Of a stretch of DNA of 64,000 bases, positions 1 to 8,008 are shown in pieces. Both the position numbers and the translations under genes were made by a program. Location: the NCBI RefSeq assembly GCF_007483665.1, contig NZ_VIQO01000048.1, forward strand, positions 1 to 64,000, given 5' to 3'. Position 1 is the first letter of the stretch. Every line of letters starts with the position of its first letter. Under the pieces are notes generated by a model. That model saw only the letters and a program-made list of their open reading frames with translations, did no database searches and had not been told where the DNA came from. This stretch comes from Catellatospora sichuanensis. GTDB taxonomy: Bacteria; Actinomycetota; Actinomycetes; Mycobacteriales; Micromonosporaceae.

Positions 1-1035
1 GCCGCCCCGGCGCAGGCCGCCGCTCCGGCGCCCGTGGCCGCGGCCCCCGCGCCGGCTCCGGCGCAGGCGGCGGCTCCGGCCGCCGAGGCGGTCAACGGCG
101 CGGACGGCTACGTCACCCCGCTGGTGCGCAAGCTCGCCACCGAGCACGGCGTCGACCTGGGCAAGGTCACCGGCACCGGTGTCGGCGGCCGCATCCGCAA
201 GCAGGACGTGCTGGACGCGGCGGAGAAGGCCAAGGCTCCGGCGGCCGCTCCCGCGGCTGCCGCGCCCGCCGCCGGCGCACCGGCTCCGGCCGCCAAGGCC
301 GCGCCGAGCCCGCTGCGCGGCCGCACCGAGAAGCTGTCCCGGCTGCGTACCACCATCGCCAAGCGCATGGTGGAGTCGCTGCAGGTCTCGGCGCAGCTCA
401 CCACCGTGGTCGAGGTCGACGTCACCAAGATCGCGAAGCTGCGCGGGCAGGCCAAGGCCGACTTCCTCGCCAAGAACGGCGTGAAGCTGTCCTTCCTGCC
501 GTTCTTCGCGCTGGCGGCGGTCGAGGCGCTGCGGGTGCACCCGAACGTGAACGCGTCGATGGACCTGGAGGCCGGCACGGTCACCTACCACGACGCCGAG
601 CACCTGGGCATGGCCGTGGACACCGACAAGGGCCTCATCGTCCCGGTGATCCGCAACGCCGGCGACCTCAACCTGGCGGGCCTGGCCCGCCGGATCGCCG
701 ACGTGGCCGAGCGCACCCGCTCCAACAAGATCCTGCCGGACGAGCTGTCGGGCGGCACCTTCACGCTGACCAACACCGGCAGCCGGGGCGCCCTGTTCGA
801 CACGCCGATCATCAACCAGCCGCAGGTCGCCATCCTCGGCACCGGCGCGGTCGTCAAGCGCGCCGTGGTCGTGGACGACCCGAGCCTGGGCGAGCTGATC
901 GTGCCGCGCTACATGGTCTACCTGGCCCTGTCCTACGACCACCGCCTGGTCGACGGCTCCGACGCCGCGCGTTTCCTGGGCACGGTCAAGGAGCGCCTGG
1001 AGTCGGGCAACTTCGAGGGCGAATTGGGTCTCTGA
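1..1035 (+). CDS. sucB: Dihydrolipoamide succinyltransferase (2-oxoglutarate dehydrogenase E2), 5' truncated by window edge
   Basis: E2 core enzyme of the 2-oxoglutarate dehydrogenase complex, transferring succinyl groups from lipoamide to CoA in the cytoplasm. The reading frame is open from base 1, so the N-terminal lipoyl domains lie outside the window. What is visible is an Ala/Pro-rich linker, a peripheral E3-binding domain (about visible residues 36-71, with [16 protein letters not shown]), a second Ala/Pro linker, and the acetyltransferase catalytic domain. The active-site motif DHRLVDG lies at about 937-957, with its His as the expected catalytic residue. The C-terminus is complete. 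A strong hairpin follows the stop. The family (E2 of pyruvate or oxoglutarate complexes) is certain; the succinyl specificity is inferred from the neighbouring TIGR01777 and lip genes. Confidence 0.93.
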   Translation, partial: AAPAQAAAPAPVAAAPAPAPAQAAAPAAEAVNGADGYVTPLVRKLATEHGVDLGKVTGTGVGGRIRKQDVLDAAEKAKAPAAAPAAAAPAAGAPAPAAKAAPSPLRGRTEKLSRLRTTIAKRMVESLQVSAQLTTVVEVDVTKIAKLRGQAKADFLAKNGVKLSFLPFFALAAVEALRVHPNVNASMDLEAGTVTYHDAEHLGMAVDTDKGLIVPVIRNAGDLNLAGLARRIADVAERTRSNKILPDELSGGTFTLTNTGSRGALFDTPIINQPQVAILGTGAVVKRAVVVDDPSLGELIVPRYMVYLALSYDHRLVDGSDAARFLGTVKERLESGNFEGELGL

Positions 1036-1070
1036 GGCCGGTCGGGGATCACCCCGGCTGACAAGCGGAG

Positions 1071-1103
1071 AAGGGGCGGCCGGCGTGAGCCGGCCACCCC
1101 TTT
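1071..1103 (+). terminator. Hairpin terminator after sucB
   Basis: Arms of 14 nt (1071-1084 and 1089-1102) with one mismatch and a GTGA loop, followed by a short T run. It begins 35 nt after the sucB stop and just before the ABC transporter gene, so it separates the two transcription units. Confidence 0.7.
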
Positions 1104-1148
1104 CGCGTGCGACGGGTCCGAGCTGGACGGGATCGTTACTGTGTCGGG

Positions 1149-1793
1149 GTGCCCGTCGTCGTCACCCGTGACCTTTCCGTGGAGCTCGGTGGCGGCACCG
1201 TGCTGGACCGCGTGAGCCTCGCCGCCGTCACCGGCCAGATCGTGGCCGTGCAGGGAGTGAACGGCTGCGGCAAGTCCACTCTGCTGCGCTGCCTGAGCGG
1301 CCTGCTGCGGCCCGGCGGCGGCGAGGTCGAGGTGCTGGGCGCGGCCCCGTCCGCCGACCCGGCCTTCTGGCGGCAGGTCGGCCTGCTGGCCGAGGAGCCC
1401 GCCTGGTATCCCGGCATGACCGTGCGCGAGCACCTCGAACTGGTGGCGCTGACCCATGGCACGACCGCGCCGGTCGACCGCACACTCGACGACTTCGAGC
1501 TCACCGCCCGCGCGGACGCGAGCCCGCTGACCCTATCGTCCGGGCAGCGGCAGCGGCTGGCACTCGCCGCGACGATGGCCCGCCCCAGCCGCCTGCTCCT
1601 GCTCGACGAACCCGAGCAGAAGCTCGACGCCGGGTTCCGCGATCGCCTGGCCGCGATGCTGCGGGCGTACGCCCACGCGGGCGGCACGGTCGTGCTGGCC
1701 ACCCATGACGCGGCACTGGTCGCCGCCATGGACGCGACCGGCCTCCACCTGCGCGCCGGGCGGCTCACCCAGCCCGGCCCCGTGCCCGCATGA
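1149..1793 (+). CDS. ABC transporter ATP-binding protein
   Basis: ATPase subunit of about 214 residues that would power the membrane protein encoded next. Walker A (GVNGCGKST) is near residues 36-44, the signature LSSGQRQRLALA near 130, Walker B LLLLDEPEQ near 150, and the H-loop ATHD near 188. I chose GTG 1149 because homologous ATPases start a few residues before the first beta strand; an in-frame GTG at 1107 would add 14 residues unlike the family. The stop overlaps the next start by 4 nt (ATGA), indicating translational coupling. The substrate is unknown. The Walker B motif ends in DEPEQ where most family members have DEPxxxLD. Confidence 0.88.
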   Translation: MPVVVTRDLSVELGGGTVLDRVSLAAVTGQIVAVQGVNGCGKSTLLRCLSGLLRPGGGEVEVLGAAPSADPAFWRQVGLLAEEPAWYPGMTVREHLELVALTHGTTAPVDRTLDDFELTARADASPLTLSSGQRQRLALAATMARPSRLLLLDEPEQKLDAGFRDRLAAMLRAYAHAGGTVVLATHDAALVAAMDATGLHLRAGRLTQPGPVPA

Positions 1794-3394
1794 CCGACGG
1801 CACCGCCGCCCTGCCCATGTCCGACGGCACGGACACGGACAACGCCGCCTCGTCCAGGGCCGACGCCACCGTCGGCACGCCGCGCACCGGTGACGCCGCG
1901 GCCCGCGCGGCCCGGGCTGCGATCCGCTCCCCCGGTCGGCGGCACGCCGACAAGCACTGGTCCGACCGCTGCCTGCCCGTCGCGGGTGTCGCGGTCGGCG
2001 GCGCGCTGCTGTTCGGCCCGTTCCAGGGCCTGCTCAGCGATCTGTCCACGCCGGTCCCGCCCGCGCCACCGGTGACCGCCGTCGGCGGCGTCGCGCTCGC
2101 GGTGGCGGCCCTGGCCGGGCTGATCCGGGTCGCTGCGGTGGCGGGCCCGGTGCTGCTCACGCCCGCGGATGCACGCTGGCTGCTGATGTCGCCAATGCCT
2201 CGGCGCGCGGTGCTGGGGCCGGCCGCGCTGCGCGTCGCCGTGGCGGCCGTGATCTGCGGCGTGCTGCTCGGCGGCCTCGTGCTGTCGCTGCTGGGCATAC
2301 CCGATCACGGCGCACTCCGGCTGGCCGCGGCCGTGCTGTGCGGCGGCTCGTACACGCTGACCGGCGTGGGTCTGGCGGCGCTGGCACAGCGGTCGGAGCG
2401 GTCCGCGGCACGGCTGCGCCGGGTCGCCGTCGGCACGGCGGTGCTCGCGCTGCTCACCGGCGCGACCCTGGCCGCGGCGGGTGTCGCGGTGCGCCCTCTG
2501 CTCGTCGTCCCACTGCCCGCGGTGCTCGTCACGGCCGGCGCGGGCGCGCTCTGCGCCCTGGTGACGGCAGTACTGGTGTGGCGGAGCCTCGCGACGTTCC
2601 CGGCCCCGGCGGTGCTGGACGCCGCGACCCGGCTGAGCGCCGCGGGCGATGCGGTCGTCGCGCTGGAACCGTCGTTCCTGTCCCGCGTGGCGGAGAACGC
2701 GTACTGGCGCGAGCGGAGGCCGCCGTCCCGGCCGTGGCCCGCCTGGCCGGGTCCGCTGGTGCTGGCCTGGTCGGACTGGCGCGGACTGCGCCGCCGGCCC
2801 GCCCGGCTGGCCCTGCTCGCACTCAGCACGCTGGTGCCCGTCCTGCTGGCGACGGTGTGGCCCGACCGGCCGCTGCTGTTCGCCGCCGCGGTGTTCGTGC
2901 TCGGTCTGGCCGCGGCGAGCGCCGGTGCGGGCGGCGTACGCCGGGAGACCGGCAGTCCCGCCCTGCGCCGCCTGTTCGGTGTCGGCGACCTGTCCGCCGA
3001 CGCGGCCCGGCTGGTGCTGCCCGCCCTGTTGGCCGCAGCCTGGCTCGCCGCCGCGCTGGGCCTGCTGGAGTCGGCCGGGGCGCTGCCCGGCGAGGGCTGG
3101 GTCTGGCTCGGCCCGGCCGCAGCCGGGGTGCCGGCCGTCGCCGCGTTGCGGATGGCCCGGCGAGGTCACATCGACCACGCTTCCACTCCCGTGGTGATGC
3201 CGATGCTCGGGTCCCGGGTCCCGATCGGCTGGCTGACCTGGTGCCTGTCCGGGCTGGACGTGGCAGTGCCGGGCCTGCTGCCGCTGCTGCTGGCCCTGTC
3301 CGGGACGAGCGCCGCACCCGGCCCGGTGGCGGCCGCACAGGCGGCGCTGTCGGTGCTCGTGCTCGCCGGTTACCTGTGGCGTCGGCACCGGTAG
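1790..3394 (+). CDS. Multi-spanning membrane protein, predicted ABC permease partner (DUF6297-like)
   Basis: A 534-residue polytopic membrane protein. The first 55 residues are hydrophilic and Ala/Thr/Arg-rich, followed by about ten to twelve hydrophobic stretches, with a large polar loop around residues 275-330 that carries the ERRPPSRPWPAWPG segment. It overlaps the upstream ATPase gene by 4 nt, so it is most simply the membrane half of the same exporter. It has no ATPase or substrate-binding motifs. Resemblance to the DUF6297 family of actinobacterial ABC-associated membrane proteins is from memory and not verified. The transported substrate cannot be inferred from the sequence. Confidence 0.75.
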   Translation: MTDGTAALPMSDGTDTDNAASSRADATVGTPRTGDAAARAARAAIRSPGRRHADKHWSDRCLPVAGVAVGGALLFGPFQGLLSDLSTPVPPAPPVTAVGGVALAVAALAGLIRVAAVAGPVLLTPADARWLLMSPMPRRAVLGPAALRVAVAAVICGVLLGGLVLSLLGIPDHGALRLAAAVLCGGSYTLTGVGLAALAQRSERSAARLRRVAVGTAVLALLTGATLAAAGVAVRPLLVVPLPAVLVTAGAGALCALVTAVLVWRSLATFPAPAVLDAATRLSAAGDAVVALEPSFLSRVAENAYWRERRPPSRPWPAWPGPLVLAWSDWRGLRRRPARLALLALSTLVPVLLATVWPDRPLLFAAAVFVLGLAAASAGAGGVRRETGSPALRRLFGVGDLSADAARLVLPALLAAAWLAAALGLLESAGALPGEGWVWLGPAAAGVPAVAALRMARRGHIDHASTPVVMPMLGSRVPIGWLTWCLSGLDVAVPGLLPLLLALSGTSAAPGPVAAAQAALSVLVLAGYLWRRHR

Positions 3395-3483
3395 GCCTCA
3401 CGTGCCACGCATCGTGGCCCACGGGGCGGCGCGATCGGCGGTCCCGGGGCAGGACGCGCCGGTGCCGAGAAGATCGAACCTGA

Positions 3484-3594
3484 CGCCCGCCGCGGGCCCC
3501 GCTGGTCGAGCTGACCGCCGAGCAGAACGCCCGCATCGACGCCGAGCTGGCGAGCCGCTTCGAGGAGTTGCGCCAGGCGGTGTCGGCGCGCTGA
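3484..3594 (+). pseudogene. Possible C-terminal remnant of a small gene
   Basis: This frame encodes PLVELTAEQNARIDAELA and continues SRFEELRQAVSAR before a TGA at 3592-3594. It looks like a real protein end: amphipathic, charged and free of the Arg/Pro/Gly bias of shadow frames. It has no ATG or GTG start and an in-frame TGA sits at 3481-3483. It lies between the permease and the TIGR01777 gene. A start lost by deletion or frameshift is the simplest reading. Chance is possible at this length. Confidence 0.35.
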
Positions 3595-3624
3595 GCCCGT
3601 GCCGCGATCGGGCATGATTGCCGT

Positions 3625-4515
3625 ATGCGGATCGTGGTGGCGGGAGCTTCGGGCTTCCTGGGCCAACCCCTGGTGTCGACCCTGCGTTCGTCGGGTCACG
3701 AGGTCGTCCAACTGGTACGCCGTCCCGCGGCGGACGCCTCGGAGCGGCAGTGGGACCCGGCTGAGCCGATCCGGCTGCCCGAGGGCACCGATGCGGTGGT
3801 GAACCTGTGCGGGGTCGGCGTGAGCGACCGCCGCTGGACCGAGGAGTACCAGGCGCTGATCCTGTCCAGCCGGGTGGTGCCGACCGCGACGCTGGCCCGC
3901 GCGGTCGCCGCGCAGCGCATCCCGATCCTGGTCAACGCCTCGGGGGTGGGCTACTACGGCGACACCGGCGACCGTGAGGTGACCGAGCTGTCCCCGTCCG
4001 GCGACGACTTCCTGGCCGGGATCTCCCGGCACTGGGAGCAGGCGACCTCGCCCGCGGCCGCCGCCGGAGCCCGGGTCTCGATGCTGCGCACCGGCTACCC
4101 GCTGCACCGGGACGGCGGTTTCCTCAAGGCGCAGCTGGTCCCGTTCAAGATGGGCATCGGCGGCCGGCTGGGCAACGGGCGGCAGTGGGTGCCGTGGATC
4201 TCGTTGTTCGACTGGCTGGCCGCGACGCAGTTCATCCTGGACAACGACCAGGTCGAGGGCCCGGTGAACATGGTCGGTCCGGCGCCGGTCACCAACACCC
4301 AGTTCACCAAGGCGTTCGGCGCGGAGCTGCACCGCCCGACGGTGATGCCGATCCCGAAGGCCGCCCTCAAGATCCTCTACGGCGAGTTCGGCAACGAGGC
4401 GTACCGCAGCCTGCGCGTCATGCCCGGCGCGCTGACCGCCGCCGGTTTCCCCTTCCGCCACCGCACCGTCACCCAGGCCCTGCACGCCGCCCTCACCGAC
4501 CCCATCCCCGCCTGA
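3625..4515 (+). CDS. TIGR01777 family NAD(P)-dependent epimerase-like protein
   Basis: A 296-residue short-chain dehydrogenase-fold protein. The N-terminus MRIVVAGASGFLGQP has the Rossmann GxxGxxG motif. The NASGVGYYGDTGDREVTE segment (near residue 108) is typical of the TIGR01777 (YfcH/SULA-like) family, and the last 60 residues match the DUF1731 tail. The reaction is not established for this family, so no enzyme name is given. In many actinobacteria this gene lies between sucB and lipB, which supports the call; here it is separated from lipB by about 12.7 kb of accessory genes. It is convergent with the secreted esterase, with a long palindrome between the two. Confidence 0.85.
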   Translation: MRIVVAGASGFLGQPLVSTLRSSGHEVVQLVRRPAADASERQWDPAEPIRLPEGTDAVVNLCGVGVSDRRWTEEYQALILSSRVVPTATLARAVAAQRIPILVNASGVGYYGDTGDREVTELSPSGDDFLAGISRHWEQATSPAAAAGARVSMLRTGYPLHRDGGFLKAQLVPFKMGIGGRLGNGRQWVPWISLFDWLAATQFILDNDQVEGPVNMVGPAPVTNTQFTKAFGAELHRPTVMPIPKAALKILYGEFGNEAYRSLRVMPGALTAAGFPFRHRTVTQALHAALTDPIPA

Positions 4516-4548
4516 CCCGTCGCCCCCGAGTCCCCCTTTGAATCGACA

Positions 4549-4599
4549 TTGGCCTATCACATCGAGAACGATCTACGTACAGTCGATGTGATAGGCCAA
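4549..4599. repeat. Family B palindrome, copy 1 (bidirectional terminator-like)
   Basis: Perfect 17-bp arms at 4549-4565 and 4583-4599 (TTGGCCTATCACATCGA and its complement) around a 17-nt loop. It sits between the convergent TIGR01777 and esterase genes, 33 nt after the first stop. A closely related 26-bp-arm palindrome is at 39392-39458. The flank CGTCTATG is shared but only on one side here, so this copy has decayed at its outer left arm. Confidence 0.85.
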
Positions 4600-4635
4600 C
4601 GTCTATGACGATCGGGGTGGCGGCCGGTCAGGGGG

Positions 4636-6309
4636 TCAGCACTGGCCGTCGGCTATGACGTAGTGGTTGGGGGCGGTCTGCTTCAGGGTGTGGGTGTAGA
4701 AGGTGTTGTAGAGGCCCATGTTCTGGTTCGAGCCGTTGGCGTAGGCGTAACCGAGGGAGTGGTACGCCCGGCCCGCCGCGACCTGGGCGTAGTTGCTGGC
4801 GGTGAAGCAGGCCGCGGTGGCGCTCGTGGTGGCCGGGACGGCCGCCGACTTGGCGCCCTCGACGCCCGACGAGTTCACCGCGCTGACCGTGAAGCTGTAG
4901 GTGGTGGACGCGGCCAGGCCGGTGTTCGTGTACGAGGTCGCGGTGACCGGGGACGAGGTGACCTTCACGCCGCCGCGGTACACGTGATAGCCGGTCGCAC
5001 CGGACACCGCCGACCAGAACAGGGACACGCTGGTGTCGGTGACCGAGGTGACGGCGAGGCCGGTCGGGGCGGCGGGGCCGGGCGGCGGGGTGGCCGCGGT
5101 CGTCGCCGAGACCGCGCCGGACGCGGGCCCCTCCCCGGCCGCGTTCACGGCGCGCACGGTGTAGCTGTAGGTCGTCGACGCGGTCAGGCCGCTGTCGGTG
5201 TAGGACGTGCCGGTGACCGGGGACGCGGTCACCTTCGTGCCGCCGCGGTAGACGTGGTAGCCGGTCGCGCCGGAGACCGCGGCCCAGGACAGGCTGACGC
5301 TGACGTTCGTGGTGCCGGTGACGGCCAGGCCGGCGGGCGCGCCCGGCGGCGTGGTCGCGGTGTTGTCGAGGCCGAAGTACACCGCGTCGCGGTACGCCGA
5401 GCAGATGGTGTCGAGGAAGTACGACGTCGCGGTGCCGCACTGGTCCGTGCCGCTGCCCGGGTCGACCGGGGTGCCGTGCCCCATGCCCGCGACCTTGTAG
5501 AGCCGCACGTCATTGCCGTAAGTCTCCAGCGTCGTGCCGCCGGGCAGGCTCGTCGTGCCGGTCGGGGTCTGCGTGACGCCGCGTACGTTGGTCCACTGGG
5601 CCACCAGCTCGGTGCCGTTGGCGGGCACCACGGTGGAGTCGGACTGGCCGTGCCAGACCGCCACCTTCGGCCAGGGGCCGCCATAGCCGGGGTAGGCGTT
5701 GCGGACCAGGTCGCCCCACTGCTGCGGAGTCTTGTTCTGGGCCGCGGACTGGCAGACGGTGCCGCAGTTGTACGGGATACCCGCGACGACCGAGCCGGCC
5801 TTGAACACGTCCGGGTAGGTCGCCAGCATGACCGCGCTCATCGCACCGCCCGCGGACAGCCCTGAGACGTAGACGCGGTTCGCGTCCGCGCCGAGGTTCG
5901 CCACCGCGTGGGAGACCATCTGCCGCACCGACAGCGCTTCGCCCTGACCGCGCGCGATGTCCGCGGCCTGGAACCAGTTGAAGCAGCTCAGCGAGTTGTT
6001 GGCGGACTTCTGCTCGGCCACGATGAGGCTGAAGCCCCACAGGTCGGCGTACTTGCGCCAGCCGGAGTTGGTGAAGTAGCCGGAGGCGTTCTGGGTGCAG
6101 CCGTGCAGCAGCACCACGACGGGCCGACCGGGGGGCAGGTTGTCCGGGCGGTAGCTGTACATGGTCAGGTTGCCGGGGTTGCTGCCGAACGAGCTGACCT
6201 GCGTCAGCGTCGCGGCCTGGGCGGGGGCGGCGGCGACGGCCACCCCGGCGAGTCCGGTCAGGACGGCGAGCGCCGCGCGGAGCAACCGCGGGGCGGAGGG
6301 TCTGGGCAT
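4636..6309 (-). CDS. Secreted polyhydroxybutyrate-depolymerase-like esterase with two fibronectin type III domains
   Basis: A 557-residue exported hydrolase. It has a signal peptide (MPRPSAPRLLRAALAVLTGL, Ala-rich, ending near AQA), then an esterase domain of the PHB depolymerase/LpqC type. Visible in it are the oxyanion segment VVLLHGCTQNASGY, the nucleophile motif GLSAGGAMS and GMGHGTPVDPG with the likely catalytic His. Two FN3 domains follow (about residues 320-400 and 415-500), each with a GATGYHVYRGG core, and a C-terminal 57-residue Cys-bounded module. I chose ATG 6309 because GAGGAG stands 7 nt upstream and the signal peptide begins there; an earlier in-frame start would add an implausible 45 residues. 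The substrate could be a polyester or a feruloylated polysaccharide. Confidence 0.85.
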   Translation of the reverse strand: MPRPSAPRLLRAALAVLTGLAGVAVAAAPAQAATLTQVSSFGSNPGNLTMYSYRPDNLPPGRPVVVLLHGCTQNASGYFTNSGWRKYADLWGFSLIVAEQKSANNSLSCFNWFQAADIARGQGEALSVRQMVSHAVANLGADANRVYVSGLSAGGAMSAVMLATYPDVFKAGSVVAGIPYNCGTVCQSAAQNKTPQQWGDLVRNAYPGYGGPWPKVAVWHGQSDSTVVPANGTELVAQWTNVRGVTQTPTGTTSLPGGTTLETYGNDVRLYKVAGMGHGTPVDPGSGTDQCGTATSYFLDTICSAYRDAVYFGLDNTATTPPGAPAGLAVTGTTNVSVSLSWAAVSGATGYHVYRGGTKVTASPVTGTSYTDSGLTASTTYSYTVRAVNAAGEGPASGAVSATTAATPPPGPAAPTGLAVTSVTDTSVSLFWSAVSGATGYHVYRGGVKVTSSPVTATSYTNTGLAASTTYSFTVSAVNSSGVEGAKSAAVPATTSATAACFTASNYAQVAAGRAYHSLGYAYANGSNQNMGLYNTFYTHTLKQTAPNHYVIADGQC

Positions 6310-6468
6310 GGCGGGCTCCTCGATAGTGATCCGTGTCACTCCCCTGTGGAGCCGCACGCTACGGTCTGCGGCAACACTCCCGACATGTCCACGAAACACA
6401 CATTGCCGCGCCCCGCTATGGCGCCGGCGGGGACGGGCCTCCACACCGGATCGGCGAACCCAGGTTGA

Positions 6469-7473
6469 TCACGCGGTGGCCAGCCGCGAGGCACGGTCGG
6501 GCGCCTCGAGTCGCCAGGCTGCGGGCAGGGCTGCCAGTGTCGCGATGAGATCCGAGGTCGCTTCGGGCGAGCCGGCCGCCTCGACCATGCACAGCTGGCG
6601 GCGTACCCCCGTGGTTTCGGCGCTGTGCGCCAGCGCCGCGGCGACCTCCTGCGGCGGGCCGACCGGCTGGATCCGCAGCAGGTGCTCGACGTGGGCGGCC
6701 AGGTCGCGGCCCGGCGGCGCGCCGCCGACCGGCACCGCGGCGCGGATGCCCGCGAGCCAGCGCGGCAGGTTGGCGCGCAGCTCGCGCTCGCCGTCGGCCC
6801 GGCTGGGGCAGGGGTACGCCAGCCGCACCCGCGCGTGGTCCGCAGCGGCCGGATCGTGCCCGTGCGCGGACGCGGCCTGTGCCCACCGGTTCACCAGCGC
6901 CACCACCTCGGCGTCGTCGGCGTGCACGCCCAGCAGCAGCGGCAGCCCGTGCCGCCCGGCCAGCTCCGCGGTCTCGCCCGAGGTCACCGCGACCCGCACC
7001 GGCATCGGTCTCGCGGGCCTGGGCACCACGGCCAGCGGCCCGAAGCGGTGGAAGTCCCCGTCGGCGCGCACCTCGGCCGCCCCCGACAGCCAGCGCAGCA
7101 GCACCTCCAGGGACTCGGCGAAACCCCGGCGGTAGTGGTCGAGTCCGCGGCCGAGCACCTCGATCTCCTGCCACGGGCCACCTCGGGCCACCCCGAGCTG
7201 GAACCGTTCACCGGCCAGGGCGTGCAGCAGCGTGGCCTCCTCGCCCAGCGCGACCGGATGCCGCGAGCCCAGCACGCAGGCCGCGGTGCCGACGGTGATG
7301 CGCCTGGTGCCGGCCAGCACGTGCCCGGCGAGCACGGTCGCCGACGGGCACTGCCCGTACGCGACGAAGTGGTGCTCGGCCAGCCATACCCCGCCGATGC
7401 CGGCCCGCTCGGCCTCGCGCGCGTGCGCCACCGCCACAGCCGGGCCGAAGGCGCTGGTCAGGAAGATATCCAC
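6469..7473 (-). CDS. LLM class flavin-dependent oxidoreductase
   Basis: A 334-residue luciferase-like TIM-barrel oxidoreductase expected to use reduced flavin (FMNH2 or F420). The family features MDIFLTSAFGPAVAVAHARE, GGVWLAEHHFVAYGQ (with the usual EHH), and GVARGGPWQEIEVLG are present. The start is GTG 7473, preceded by AAGGAGGG with 5 nt spacing; the longer frame to 7509 lacks a site. The substrate is unknown. It lies downstream of a terminator-like repeat (7519-7574) and has no obvious operon partner. Confidence 0.82.
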   Translation of the reverse strand: MDIFLTSAFGPAVAVAHAREAERAGIGGVWLAEHHFVAYGQCPSATVLAGHVLAGTRRITVGTAACVLGSRHPVALGEEATLLHALAGERFQLGVARGGPWQEIEVLGRGLDHYRRGFAESLEVLLRWLSGAAEVRADGDFHRFGPLAVVPRPARPMPVRVAVTSGETAELAGRHGLPLLLGVHADDAEVVALVNRWAQAASAHGHDPAAADHARVRLAYPCPSRADGERELRANLPRWLAGIRAAVPVGGAPPGRDLAAHVEHLLRIQPVGPPQEVAAALAHSAETTGVRRQLCMVEAAGSPEATSDLIATLAALPAAWRLEAPDRASRLATA

Positions 7474-7518
7474 AGTAACCCTCCTTACGGTCAAATCCGC
7501 CCAGCTCACAGGCGGTCG

Positions 7519-7574
7519 GGCGTTAAGAAGGGCACCTTCTATAACGCGGAGCGTTAAGAAGGTGCCCTTCCTTG
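7519..7574 (-). repeat. Family C palindrome, copy 1 (terminator-like)
   Basis: Arms 7528-7548 and 7552-7571 pair with a single bulged A and a 3-nt loop (GGA). Read on the minus strand it starts 5 nt after the stop of the SCO5389-like gene. The core is base-for-base identical to the element at 24028-24083 read in the sense of its own upstream gene, so both copies hold the same orientation relative to the gene they follow. Confidence 0.85.
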
Positions 7575-7578
7575 CTTC

Positions 7579-7974
7579 TCAGCAGTCGCGGAGCTCGGGC
7601 GACTGGTTGCGGAGCTGGGCCACCGGGGAGATGAACTCCTGGTAGGTCTCGCCGCCGACGGCGCCGAGGGCGAACGCGGCGACGCGGTGGCAGTTCTGGA
7701 AGGCGAGCTTGATGCCGAAGTGGCGCTCCAGGCCACCGCGGATCGCGTCGCTGGCCAGGGCGCGCAGCAGCTCGCCGCGCTCGGCCTCGCTCGGCGGCGG
7801 CGTGCCGTGCTCGCCGAACTCCGCGCCGGGCGCGTCGGCCAGCCGCTCGGCCGCGGCGCTGACCACGGTCCAGGCGTACGGCAGCGACTGGCGCACGCAG
7901 TCGACGAACTCGGCGTCGTCGACCTGACCGGCCTCGGCCCGCTCCAGCAGCGCCACGGGGACGTCAAGGGACAT
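7579..7974 (-). CDS. SCO5389 family protein
   Basis: A 131-residue soluble protein with no known enzymatic motif. It matches what I recall of the SCO5389 family: MSLDVPVALLERAEAG at the start, QSLPYAWTVVSAAAERL, LLRALASDAIRGGLERHFG, LAFQNCHRVAAF and the LRNQSPELRDC end. The ribosome site AGAAGGAG lies 9 nt before the ATG. It follows the ParA-like ATPase gene by 34 nt in the same direction, the same pairing as SCO5388/SCO5389 in Streptomyces, so the two are likely an operon. The two invariant Cys residues (in QNCHR and at the C-terminus) could bind metal or redox; that is speculation. Confidence 0.85.
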   Translation of the reverse strand: MSLDVPVALLERAEAGQVDDAEFVDCVRQSLPYAWTVVSAAAERLADAPGAEFGEHGTPPPSEAERGELLRALASDAIRGGLERHFGIKLAFQNCHRVAAFALGAVGGETYQEFISPVAQLRNQSPELRDC

Positions 7975-8008
7975 GGGTTGTTCTCCTTCTGTTGGGACGG
8001 CGGGGCCG

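Noticed and set aside
1136-3388. Long open frame on the minus strand (750 codons)
   Set aside because: It lies opposite the ABC ATPase and permease genes, is rich in Arg/Gly/Gln/His and has no domain motifs; it is a GC-driven shadow of the real genes.
4636-6444. Longer start at 6444 for the secreted esterase
   Set aside because: It would place 45 Arg-rich residues before a good signal peptide that has its own GAGGAG site.
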